Of a stretch of DNA of 39,493 bases, positions 1 through 7,107 are shown piece by piece. Under the pieces are notes generated by a model that was given only the letters and a program-made list of their open reading frames with translations, was not told the origin of the DNA and made no database searches. Each line of letters starts with the position of its first letter. Position 1 is the stretch's first letter. This DNA comes from Myxococcales bacterium (GTDB lineage: Bacteria; Myxococcota_A; Polyangia; Nannocystales; Nannocystaceae). The stretch lies in the NCBI GenBank assembly GCA_020633335.1, contig JACKDU010000019.1, forward strand, positions 1-39,493, read 5' to 3'. Made by a program: the position numbers and the translations under genes.

Positions 1-405
1 GGCGACGTCGCACTTGTTGACGAAGACCACCATCTGCTCGACGTTGACCTGGCGGGCGAGGAGGATGTGCTCGACCGTCTGCTTCTCCGGGCCCTGGCTG
101 GCGTCGACCAGGAGGATCGCGCCGTCCATCTGCGAGGCGCCGGTGATCATGTTCTTGATGTAGTCGGCGTGGCCGGGGCAGTCGATGTGGGCGTAGTGGC
201 GCCGGGCCGACTCGTACTCGACGTGCGAGGCCGAGATCGTGATCCCGCGCTCCTTCTCCTCCTTCGCGTTGTCGATCTCGTCGAAGGCCCGGGCGGCGCC
301 GCCGTAGAGGGCGGCCGCGATCCGGGTGATCGCCGCGGTGAGGGTGGTCTTGCCGTGGTCGACGTGGCCGATGGTGCCGACGTTCATGTGCTCCTTGGTG
401 TACAT
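1..405 (-). CDS. tuf: EF-Tu-like translation GTPase, N-terminal 135 residues (gene runs off the window)
   Basis: The protein delivers aminoacyl-tRNA to the ribosome in the EF-Tu family. The visible part is the GTP-binding domain: G1 loop GHVDHGKTT near residues 13-21, switch I ending in ERGITI, G3 DCPGH, and G4 NKCD near the window edge. The ATG at 403-405 is preceded by an AGGAAGAG-type ribosome binding site. The N-terminus (MYTKEHMNVGTIG) is shorter than the usual one, lacking the stretch before KPHVNVG seen in most bacterial EF-Tu, and the DASQGPEKQT segment also differs from the common DGPMPQT. It may therefore be a divergent second copy rather than the housekeeping tuf. The C-terminal domains lie outside the window. 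Confidence 0.9.
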   Translation of the reverse strand, partial: MYTKEHMNVGTIGHVDHGKTTLTAAITRIAAALYGGAARAFDEIDNAKEEKERGITISASHVEYESARRHYAHIDCPGHADYIKNMITGASQMDGAILLVDASQGPEKQTVEHILLARQVNVEQMVVFVNKCDVA

Positions 406-420
406 TGGTCTCTTCCTCTC

Positions 421-436
421 GCCCGTCTTTCCGGGC
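421..436. other. Small hairpin just before the tuf ribosome binding site
   Basis: GCCCG and CGGGC arms enclose a 6-base loop about 15 bases upstream of the tuf start codon, within its leader. It could affect translation, but five pairs are also easily found by chance in GC-rich DNA. Confidence 0.3.
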
Positions 437-886
437 TGTCAGCCTGAGCGGAGATCGCAAATAGGGGGTGTCGGCGGCGCCCTGGCGAGCGCGCGGCCGT
501 CGAAGTGTGGTGATTTCGCGGGCGCGGCGAATCCGCGCGGCGGCCCGGCGACGACGCGGTGAAGTCAGCGCATTGGCGCTGGTTCACGGGTCGTCCGGGT
601 CGCCCGGGCGTCCGGGGCGTCCGGGTCCGCGCGCCCGCGCGCGGCCGTCCGAGGGACGTCCGCAGGGCCGGCGGCGGGGACCCTCGCGTCGGCGAATTGC
701 CGCGCAGGGGCCTGTGCAGAGGGGGTCTAGAGCCGCTCCGCAGGTCTCACGTTCGCTCCGCCTCTCAGGCGCCCAAGCGTCCGCTCCACCCACGGAGCCA
801 GCGATCAGCTCGATACGTCGCGTACATCTGCTTGGCTCCTTTCCGGGGTGGGGGTTCTCGACGGCGCCGCACGACGCGGCTGATGT

Positions 887-915
887 CATTTATCGACGGA
901 TGGTGATCCCGTCAA
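887..915 (-). promoter_or_regulatory. Candidate sigma-70 promoter for tuf
   Basis: On the minus strand TTGACG (910-915) and TAAATG (887-892) are separated by 17 bases. They lie in the only AT-richer patch of the leader. Transcription would start near 880 and give a leader of about 475 bases. Confidence 0.5.
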
Positions 916-1112
916 GGGAAATATGCACTTTGTTCGTCGACCGCGGAGCCGCGGTGATCAATCGTCCTCTCGTCGTGTCGATGCTCGGCGCGCTCGCGCT
1001 CGCGCTCGCCTCGCCCAGGAGCCGCGCTCGCGCGCGCGCGCGTCCCGTCCAGGGGTCCCCGGGCGGCCTGCGGGTGGGAGCACGTGGCGAGCGCTGCTCG
1101 CATCGAGTGCGC

Positions 1113-1118
1113 TAGAGT
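1113..1118 (+). promoter_or_regulatory. -10 box TAGAGT of the lipoprotein gene
   Basis: TAGAGT ends 8 bases before the ATG at 1127 with no Shine-Dalgarno sequence between, so a leaderless mRNA is predicted. No clear -35 box. Confidence 0.4.
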
Positions 1119-1126
1119 GCCTCGAG

Positions 1127-2860
1127 ATGGCAAGCGCGCGCCCCTCAGCCCCCGCCTTCGGCCTCGTGCTCTCGCTCGTGCTCCCGCTCGGCCTCGCCTG
1201 CAAGGCCGAGGCTCCGATCGACGGGAGCGCGACGGCGACGACGAGCGGTGCGTCGACGACGGGGGAGGGCCCCGAGACCAGCGCTACGGGCACCGGCGCC
1301 CCGATGGATCCCTGCGCCTGCGCCGATCCGGTGGTCCACGTCGGCGACCTCGATCTGCCGGGGCTCGCGGCCTACGAGGGCGCCTGCCTCGTCGAGATCG
1401 ACGGCATCCTGACGATCAAAGGGGCGGCCTCGCCGGCCGCCCTCGCGCCGCTCCAGCGCCTCCGGCGGGCCGGTTGGCTGGAGATCGCCGAGAGCCCCGG
1501 GCTCGTCGACGCTGCACCCCTTGGCTGCCTCGAGGAGGCGACGCGGCTCTACCTCCGGAACAACCCGTCGCTCGCCGACCTCAGCGCGCTGAGCCGCGTG
1601 GTGCGTGTCGAGGACGTCTGGATCGAGGGCGCGCCGATCACCGCCCTCCCGACCTTCGCCCCGGACTACCAGGGGATCCGCAAGCTGCGGCTCGATGATC
1701 TCCCGAAGCTCGTCGATCTCGACGCGAGCGCGACCTGGCCGGGCCTCCATGACGTCGACATCTGGGACGGGCTGATGGAGATCGAGATCCGCGGCGCGCC
1801 GGCGCTGACCAGCGTCGCCGGCCTCGCGGGGCCGCTGGCCGACGCGGTCGCCCTCGCGCCTGATGACGCCTTCGCGGGGGCGGTCTCCGTGACCCTCGAC
1901 GATCTCCCGGCGCTCGCCTCGCTGGTCGGGCTCGAGCCCTACGCTCACGGTGACCTCGCCCTCCGCCGGCTCCCCGCGCTCGTCGACCTCACGCCCCTCG
2001 CCGGCTTCACGCGGGCCGGGGCGCTCGAGCTCGCCGGCCTCGACGGGCTGAGCTCGCTCGCCGGCCTCGGCGGCCTGATCAGCGCCGACCGGCTGACGAT
2101 CGGCGGCTGCGACGGCGCCGGCATGCCGGCCCTGACCGCGCTCAGCGGCCTCGACGCGCTGATCCGGATCGACTACGGGCTCTCGATCATCGACGCGCCG
2201 AAGCTCGTCGGGCTCGCCGGCGCGCCGAAGCTCATCGACGTCGGCAGCGTCGAGCTCATCGACGCCCCGCTCCTCGGCGACGCCGAGGTCGCGGCCTTCC
2301 TCGCCCAGGTGGGATCGCCGCCCGCTTGCGTCGGCGGCGTCATCGAGTGCGGCTGTCAGGGGACGGCGCCCGCGGTGATCGCGGTCGGCTGCCCCGCGCT
2401 CTGGGAGGGCGGCTCGGCGGTCAGCGGTCAGAGCGCGGGCGGGGCCTTCGACGGCGCGACCGCCTTCTTCGGCTGGGAGGGCCCGGGCGGCACCTGGGCG
2501 GCGCTCCAGCTCGTGCTCGTCGACGCGGGCGCGGACATCGAGGCGGCCAAGGCGGCCGGGCTCAGCGGGACAGAGCCCGGCACGCCGAAGGTGCTCATCG
2601 ATTCGGGCCGCGAGTACCCCTATTGGGTCAGCACCTCGACGGTCGACGCCTTGATGGTCCATCCCGGGGACGTGAGCGCGGTCGGTCCGGTCAAGCTCGA
2701 GATCAGCGGCCGCCTCGGGCGCTGGGATGTCAGCGATCCTGACGATCCGCCCCGCCTCGTCGGCGCGCTCTCGACCAGCGACCCGAACGCGCCGGTGCAG
2801 CTGAACGGGAGCTTCGACGCGGTCTTCTGCGACGCCTTCGTCCGGGTCCTCGGCGACTGA
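1127..2860 (+). CDS. Lipoprotein with leucine-rich receptor-L-like repeats
   Basis: A 577-residue predicted outer-membrane lipoprotein. The signal peptide ends in LGLAC with lipid cysteine at residue 25. A Ser/Thr/Gly linker to about residue 55 follows, then a Cys-containing segment and irregular leucine-rich repeats (about 65-400) of the form L..L..L..L....P.L..L, as in receptor L-domain-like proteins of myxobacteria. The C-terminal 180 residues are a separate, unrecognised domain with cysteines. The ATG at 1127 is chosen rather than upstream in-frame starts because the lipoprotein signal begins there and TAGAGT lies 8 bases upstream. Its role is unknown; such repeats usually bind ligands at the surface (inference). 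It converges on the HTTM gene. Confidence 0.85.
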   Translation: MASARPSAPAFGLVLSLVLPLGLACKAEAPIDGSATATTSGASTTGEGPETSATGTGAPMDPCACADPVVHVGDLDLPGLAAYEGACLVEIDGILTIKGAASPAALAPLQRLRRAGWLEIAESPGLVDAAPLGCLEEATRLYLRNNPSLADLSALSRVVRVEDVWIEGAPITALPTFAPDYQGIRKLRLDDLPKLVDLDASATWPGLHDVDIWDGLMEIEIRGAPALTSVAGLAGPLADAVALAPDDAFAGAVSVTLDDLPALASLVGLEPYAHGDLALRRLPALVDLTPLAGFTRAGALELAGLDGLSSLAGLGGLISADRLTIGGCDGAGMPALTALSGLDALIRIDYGLSIIDAPKLVGLAGAPKLIDVGSVELIDAPLLGDAEVAAFLAQVGSPPACVGGVIECGCQGTAPAVIAVGCPALWEGGSAVSGQSAGGAFDGATAFFGWEGPGGTWAALQLVLVDAGADIEAAKAAGLSGTEPGTPKVLIDSGREYPYWVSTSTVDALMVHPGDVSAVGPVKLEISGRLGRWDVSDPDDPPRLVGALSTSDPNAPVQLNGSFDAVFCDAFVRVLGD

Positions 2861-2926
2861 CGTCGCGGCGAGCCTCCGACGACCGGTCGGCGCTCGTCCA
2901 CGTCGTCGCGGCGAGAGGGGCACGCG

Positions 2927-3820
2927 TCACTCGTCGCCACGCACGGACGCTCGTCCGCGCTCGCGCTCGCCTGGGCCGAGGAGCCGCGCGAGCGCGCGAT
3001 CGACCGCCGCCGGCTCGACGAAGGCGAGGTAGAGGAGGACCGTCAGCGCCGAGAACACGCAGACCGGGAGGGCGAGGTAGAAGAGCGCGTGGAGGGCGAC
3101 GCCCGCCGGGACCAGCCAGCGCCGCGCCCGCGGCCACCAGAGGCCGACGCCGAGGGCGAGCTCGAGGGCGAGGAGGATCCAGGCGGCGGCGACGAAGAGG
3201 GCGTGGAGGGCCGCGCTCTCCGGGAGATCGGAGCCGAGGTAGAAGTCCATGGCGATCCGCTCGAGGCGGGCGCCGCTGAGGTAGTCGGGGCTCAGCTTGT
3301 CGATCGCGCTCCAGACGTAGACCGCCGAGAGCTGGAGCGCGATCAATCGGACGCCCCAGAGGGGGCCGCGCTCGGGCGGCGGCGGCCGGCCGGCGGCCTC
3401 CGCCCGGCGGAGCGCGAGCCAGCGGTCGACGCTGATCGAGCGGCCGGCGGGGACCAGGATCATCAGGAGGGTCACCGTCGTCAGGAGCGCCTGGTGGTGG
3501 TGGCCGAAGAAGGAGCGGGCGCGGCCGCCGAGGCCGAGGTGGGCGTCGAGGTAGAGGTGGACGAGGATCGCCGCCGTGATCGCGGTCGCGCCCCGGGTGC
3601 CGAGGCCGACGAGCATCGCCAGGCTGGCGCCGAAGAAGACGACGATCTCGGCGGCCTCGAGCGCGCCGGTCGCCCGGGTGAGGCTCAGCGGCTCGCCGAC
3701 GCAGCCCCAGAGCGCGAGCACCAGGCCGATCCGGATCAGCGCGGCCGCCCGGGTCGAGCCTTCGAAGTCGACGGTCGCGGCGGCCAGCCGCGAGCCGAGG
3801 CTTGGCCTCGCCTCACTCAT
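2927..3820 (-). CDS. HTTM-domain multi-pass membrane protein
   Basis: A 297-residue membrane protein with repeated hydrophobic segments and the HTTM pattern (horizontally transferred transmembrane domain, related to vitamin K-dependent gamma-carboxylase). Visible hallmarks are the FFGHHHQALLTT region, a YVWSAIDKLSPDYLSG segment, and repeated aromatic helices. The reaction, if any, is unknown for most bacterial members. The start at 3820 overlaps the end of the upstream gene by 8 bases, so translation is probably coupled. An upstream in-frame extension exists but would run through the neighbouring gene in another frame, so I reject it. The C-terminus is Arg-rich and cytoplasmic if the helix count is even. 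Confidence 0.8.
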   Translation of the reverse strand: MSEARPSLGSRLAAATVDFEGSTRAAALIRIGLVLALWGCVGEPLSLTRATGALEAAEIVVFFGASLAMLVGLGTRGATAITAAILVHLYLDAHLGLGGRARSFFGHHHQALLTTVTLLMILVPAGRSISVDRWLALRRAEAAGRPPPPERGPLWGVRLIALQLSAVYVWSAIDKLSPDYLSGARLERIAMDFYLGSDLPESAALHALFVAAAWILLALELALGVGLWWPRARRWLVPAGVALHALFYLALPVCVFSALTVLLYLAFVEPAAVDRALARLLGPGERERGRASVRGDE

Positions 3821-4256
3821 GGCGCCTCCGGCGGGTGATCGGCCGCGGCCCGAGCGGGCGGCAGAGATCGTCGACGTCGGCGAAGAGCGGCTGCCAGCCG
3901 TCCCAGGTGGCGATCTGGCCGTCGAGGCGGATCGCCACGTCGCCGCCGAGGCGCTCGCAGAGGGCGCGGGCGACCCGCAGCGCCCCGGCCTCGCCGCGGA
4001 TCGTCCGGAGCCAGCGCGGCGCCGCGCGGGGCTCGCGGTGGCCGAGGAGGGCGTAGCGATCGAGCTCCTCGAGGTGGTCGCCACGGACCGCGAGGAAGCG
4101 CCCGCGGACGATCTCGAGACCTGGCTCGGCGTACATGTCCCAGGTCGGCATCCAGCGGGTGCGCGCGCCGTGGAGCTGGCGCCACGCCGGGGCCGCGACG
4201 ATCCAGGCGGCGATCAGCGCCATCGTCGCGATCCGCAGGATCCTCCGCACGCCCAT
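3813..4256 (-). CDS. Small membrane-anchored partner of the HTTM protein
   Basis: A 147-residue protein with an N-terminal hydrophobic segment (about 5-25), then a soluble region with the pattern WRQLHG..TRWMPTWDMY and a basic C-terminus. I do not recognise a named family. It is first in a two-gene operon and its stop codon lies inside the start region of the HTTM gene (8-base overlap), so the two products probably act together. Small partners of this kind are found beside HTTM genes in other bacteria (from memory). No clear Shine-Dalgarno sequence precedes the ATG. TTGACA at 4294-4299 with GATCGT 17 bases on could be the promoter, giving a very short leader. Confidence 0.7.
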   Translation of the reverse strand: MGVRRILRIATMALIAAWIVAAPAWRQLHGARTRWMPTWDMYAEPGLEIVRGRFLAVRGDHLEELDRYALLGHREPRAAPRWLRTIRGEAGALRVARALCERLGGDVAIRLDGQIATWDGWQPLFADVDDLCRPLGPRPITRRRRHE

Positions 4257-4303
4257 CGAGCTCGGCGTCGACGATCGCCGCGGGGATCGTCGCTGTCAAG
4301 GGA

Positions 4304-4342
4304 GCGACCCCGAGCCCGTGGGAGGGGCGGGCTCGGGGTCGC
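4304..4342 (-). terminator. Strong hairpin terminator after the Cys-rich lipoprotein gene
   Basis: A perfect 14-base-pair stem (4304-4317 with 4329-4342) and an 11-base loop lie 28 bases after the stop of the gene at 4370-5275. No long U-tract follows, as is common in very GC-rich genomes. Confidence 0.7.
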
Positions 4343-4369
4343 GGTGTGAGAGCGGGTGACGCCGGGAGC

Positions 4370-5275
4370 CTAGGCCGGCTCGCAGACGTAGGAGGTCCCG
4401 TCGAAGGCGGTGCCCGAGGTGCAGACATCGGCCGACGAGCAGCCGCAGGAGCCGTCCTCGAGGCACACGTCGGCGTTGTCGACCCCCTCGCAGTCCGCGT
4501 CCGAGGCGCAGCGGCACTGGCCCGCGCTGCAGATCGACGCGCCCGGGACGTCGGCGCAGTGGTCATCGGTCGCGCACTCGCAATCGCCGCTCTCGGTGTT
4601 GCAGACCGGGGCGCTCGGCGAGGTGCACTGCGCGTCGTCGGAGCAGGCGAAGGCGCAGGAGCCGTCCTCGCAGATCGCCGCGGTCTGGGCGCAGACGGCG
4701 ATCGGATCGCCGCCCTCGATCGGCGGGTAGGTGGTCTCCTGGAGGAGGAGCGCCTCGCACTTCACGAGGTCGGTGGGGGCGGTCGCGCAGCGGCCCTCGC
4801 CGCCGCCGATGTCGACGCAGACCTGGCCGACGCACTGGTCCTGGCTCGCGCACTGGACCGCCCAGCCGCTGTAGAGGGCGACGCACTCGCCGTTGTAGGT
4901 GCAGCCGGAGTCGCCGCTCTGGCAGCGCTTGTCGACGCAGGAGAAGCCGACGTCGAGGCCGTTGACCGCGCAATCGTCGTCGTTCTCGCAGGCCTCCTGG
5001 CAGTGGGCGCCGTCGAAGGGGCCGCCGGTCTCGCCCGACGACGAGCTCGCGGACGCCGAGTCGCCGCCGCTGCTCCCCCCGCTCGAGCCCCCGTCCGTGG
5101 CGCTCGCGTCACCGCCAGTGGAGCCGGTGGATCCGGTGGAGCCGGCCTCGGAGGTCGAGGAGGGGCCGGCGCTCGTCGACGAGGTCGCGTCGGTGGCGGC
5201 GCTCCCGTCGTCACCGCATGCGGCGAGGAGACCGAAGAGACAGATCAGTGGGAGGTTGCGAATGCGAAGGTTCAT
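4370..5275 (-). CDS. Cysteine-rich lipoprotein with low-complexity linker
   Basis: A 301-residue predicted lipoprotein. The signal peptide ends in LLAAC (cysteine 20). Residues about 21-86 form a Ser/Thr/Gly/Ala linker, and the rest is cysteine-rich, with repeated DxDC.......C.CxSDxDC-like units that resemble small disulfide-bonded modules of myxobacterial surface proteins. The start at 5275 is supported by GAAAGGACC upstream; the longer frame reading back to 5596 lacks a signal. No enzymatic motif is seen. A strong hairpin terminator follows the gene. Function unknown; surface adhesion or binding is a guess from architecture. Confidence 0.85.
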   Translation of the reverse strand: MNLRIRNLPLICLFGLLAACGDDGSAATDATSSTSAGPSSTSEAGSTGSTGSTGGDASATDGGSSGGSSGGDSASASSSSGETGGPFDGAHCQEACENDDDCAVNGLDVGFSCVDKRCQSGDSGCTYNGECVALYSGWAVQCASQDQCVGQVCVDIGGGEGRCATAPTDLVKCEALLLQETTYPPIEGGDPIAVCAQTAAICEDGSCAFACSDDAQCTSPSAPVCNTESGDCECATDDHCADVPGASICSAGQCRCASDADCEGVDNADVCLEDGSCGCSSADVCTSGTAFDGTSYVCEPA

Positions 5276-5403
5276 GGCAGGTCCTTTCAGGGGGCGGCGT
5301 CGTGCCGCGCACGGCCGGGTGCAAAGCAACTCGGGGGCCGCCTTGGGGTCGGCGATTTCCCGTGGAATCTCGCCGGGTCGGGGGACGCGCCGCCGCTGCC
5401 GGG

Positions 5404-5447
5404 TGGCCGGGGGCTGGCCGGGAGCTGGCCGGGGGCTGGCCGTGTGC
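5404..5447. repeat. Four tandem 11-base repeats (TGGCCGGGGGC)
   Basis: Four consecutive copies at 5404, 5415, 5426 and 5437. Copies 1 and 3 are identical, copy 2 differs by one base, copy 4 is degenerate. Further TTGGCCGGG pieces follow to about 5470. There are no spacers, so this is not CRISPR. Confidence 0.85.
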
Positions 5448-5645
5448 CGGCACGGGTTGGCCGGGTTGGTCGGTAGTGCGCGCGTGGAGCCTGCGGGTCG
5501 GCTCGGCGCAATCATGGGCCGGGTACATCCCGGAGAAGGATCACGAGCTTCGGCGAGTCGCCTGCGCCAGGACGGCGCTCGCCAGGGCGCAGGCAAGCAC
5601 GAGCCGCTCCCGCAGCGACACGACGCGCGTCACAGTCGCCGAGGT

Positions 5646-5685
5646 ATGTCCTTCTGGACATGTCGTTTCAGGTCCAGTGTTGGAC
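5646..5685. promoter_or_regulatory. Two adjacent short palindromes (GTCC-GGAC type)
   Basis: ATGTCC-TTCT-GGACAT (5646-5661) and GTCCA-GTGT-TGGAC (5672-5685) both have 4-base loops; their centres are 25 bases apart. Related palindromes occur elsewhere in this window. They may be operators for the gene at 4370-5275 or part of the terminator zone of the gene at 5842. Confidence 0.5.
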
Positions 5686-5750
5686 GTGTGAGGCGCCCCG
5701 CCGCGCTATCGCGCGCTGGTATCGTGAGGCCCGCCGGCAAGTCACGGGTG

Positions 5751-5799
5751 CGCCGACATCCGGCGCCGCGGCGAGCGGAAGGGGCGCCGGATGTCGGCG
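5751..5799 (-). terminator. Long hairpin terminator after the 5842-6747 gene
   Basis: A perfect 17-base-pair inverted repeat (5751-5767 with 5783-5799) and a 15-base loop, 43 bases after the stop codon of the minus-strand gene. Very stable; no U-tract. Confidence 0.7.
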
Positions 5800-5841
5800 A
5801 GCACTCCTGGTGCCCAGAACGACCGTCGTGAGAAATCCGGG

Positions 5842-6747
5842 CTACCTCGGCGCGTTCTCGTCGACCTTGAGACTCTCCCCGAGGCTCTCCAGAGCACGAA
5901 TCTCCGTTTCGATGGCTTTGACCTCCTCCTTCCCCCCCCTGTCCTTCTCAAGAGCTTTCTTCTGCTCTTTCAGTTTGGAGAGTTGGTCCTTGATGGCCGC
6001 GGCTAGGATTACCTTGACGTCAGACTCGGGGGTTTGGGTCAGCTCGCTGAGAAGGGCCGAAACGATGAGGATCGTCACGATTCCGTCTGTGCCGCTCGCC
6101 GACTGCATGACCTGATCGCCGAGCGCGATGAGACGAATTGTCGAGACGAGAGACTCAATGAGCTTCGGCGTGTTTGCCGTGGATTGGGACTTGGCGACGA
6201 TAGCGAGAACATCAACAAGCTTGCCGATGTTGTCACGCTGTCCGAGAGAGCGCCCGGTTGCGAGCACGTCGCGAAACACTCTCTCTGACGTAGCATTGTC
6301 GATGACCCCGTTGGCGTTCATCTCGCAGATCCTGTAGAGAGCATCACGCATGAGGAGCACGAGTTCGGTACGCGTCGCCACCTCGGCGATTTCGCTCTTG
6401 GCAGACTCGGCACTCTGACCATTCCCCTTGGCGGCGATCTCGATGGCCTTGAGGGTGACTAGGGCTTCGGCCCCGGCGTTCACTTCACGCGAAGCTGACG
6501 TATTGGCGGCCGCGTCAGGTGGAGGTTCGGCGCAGAGGCGGAAGCCGCCCTCCCTGTGCTTCAGGATGTAGGCGCCTCGGCCACGGGCGTCGTAGGTGAT
6601 CGCGAAACTGGCGTCCTTTGGGCTCCTGTCGTTCGCTGGCAGCGTGTACATCTCCGATGGCCGCACCACGGTTTCTGATGTTTTTTTGCAGCCGATTGGA
6701 GCGACAAGGGCGAGGGTGATGAGGAGCGCGTTGGAGCGAGTCGTCAT
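5842..6747 (-). CDS. Lipoprotein of unknown function, lower GC than neighbours
   Basis: A 301-residue predicted lipoprotein with lipobox ending at Cys20 (APIGC). The C-terminal 60 residues are Lys/Glu-rich and likely a coiled coil (from about SKLKEQKKALEKDRG onward). The middle is helical and Ala/Ile/Leu/Val-rich. I recognise no family. It lacks the Ser/Thr/Gly linker of the other lipoproteins here, and its codons are visibly less GC-biased than those of its neighbours, which fits later acquisition. TAGAGT ends 6 bases before the ATG, and no Shine-Dalgarno sequence is present. A 17-base-pair hairpin terminator follows, so it is probably a single-gene unit. Confidence 0.8.
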   Translation of the reverse strand: MTTRSNALLITLALVAPIGCKKTSETVVRPSEMYTLPANDRSPKDASFAITYDARGRGAYILKHREGGFRLCAEPPPDAAANTSASREVNAGAEALVTLKAIEIAAKGNGQSAESAKSEIAEVATRTELVLLMRDALYRICEMNANGVIDNATSERVFRDVLATGRSLGQRDNIGKLVDVLAIVAKSQSTANTPKLIESLVSTIRLIALGDQVMQSASGTDGIVTILIVSALLSELTQTPESDVKVILAAAIKDQLSKLKEQKKALEKDRGGKEEVKAIETEIRALESLGESLKVDENAPR

Positions 6748-7107
6748 CGCCAGACTCTACTCGGGGCGTGAAGAAGTCTGCGCGAATAATATGCGGGACC
6801 TGGCGGCGAGGGGCGCCCACGCGAATGGCAAGCGTTGTCGAGTGGCGCTCACGGTGGATTCGGCGAGGTGCCGTAGTTGCCGAATGGGCCGTGCGAGCGC
6901 AACGGCAAGGTGTGCTCGGAGGAAACCACGCGCTAGGGCGAGCGAGTCCGCGCCCGGTCGATGTCCCCATCTCCGAGCTCGTCCTCGGCACCGTCGCGCG
7001 CTCTCCGTCGAAGAAGAGTCGCTTTCGGCCGAATAGCTTTTCCTGTACTAATGCCTGTGGAATCGGGTGATGCGCGTGCCCAAGCCGTGACCCTCCAGGA
7101 GGCCTTC
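6748..7107. other. Gene-free stretch of 360 bases
   Basis: It lies between the end of the kinase operon and the promoter of the lipoprotein gene at 6747. GC content is moderate, unlike the rest of the window. I see no gene, RNA or clear repeat; it may be residual acquired DNA. Confidence 0.5.
6754..6759 (-). promoter_or_regulatory. -10 box TAGAGT of the 5842-6747 gene
   Basis: TAGAGT ends 6 bases before the ATG at 6747; it is the same hexamer as at 1113. A leaderless mRNA is predicted. No clear -35 box. Confidence 0.4.

Larger units (their letters stand above)
406..1126. other. Divergent intergenic region between tuf and a lipoprotein gene
   Basis: About 720 bases without a convincing gene. 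It holds the tuf leader and promoter and the promoter of the lipoprotein gene at 1127. A GC-rich run of short CGTCCGGG-like repeats lies near 587-640. I looked for the tRNA genes that often precede tuf and found no acceptor-stem and T-loop combination. Open frames here are GC-rich shadows. Confidence 0.6.
5276..5841. other. Gene-poor intergenic region with repeats, palindromes and a terminator
   Basis: About 566 bases without a supported gene between two minus-strand lipoprotein genes. It contains, from left to right, the 11-base tandem repeats, two adjacent GTCC...GGAC palindromes, and a 17-base-pair hairpin that terminates the upstream gene. Open frames across it lack a signal, a ribosome binding site and a recognisable domain. 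Confidence 0.6.

Noticed and set aside
406..900. tRNA genes upstream of tuf, as in many bacterial tufB clusters
   Set aside because: No clear T-loop plus matching acceptor stem on either strand; the region is mostly GC-rich low complexity.
923..1126. Longer start for the lipoprotein gene at 1127
   Set aside because: The upstream in-frame stretch is Arg-rich, has no signal peptide, and would bury the real lipoprotein signal in the middle of the protein.
1145..2923. A 592-codon open frame opposite the first lipoprotein
   Set aside because: Shadow with Arg/Glu/Asp-rich translation and no signal or domain.
5404..5470. CRISPR-like repeat array
   Set aside because: The 11-base units are directly adjacent, with no spacers.
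6786..6791. TATTAT as -10 box for the gene at 6747
   Set aside because: No -35 box at the right distance, and TAGAGT at 6754-6759 fits the pattern of the other genes better.
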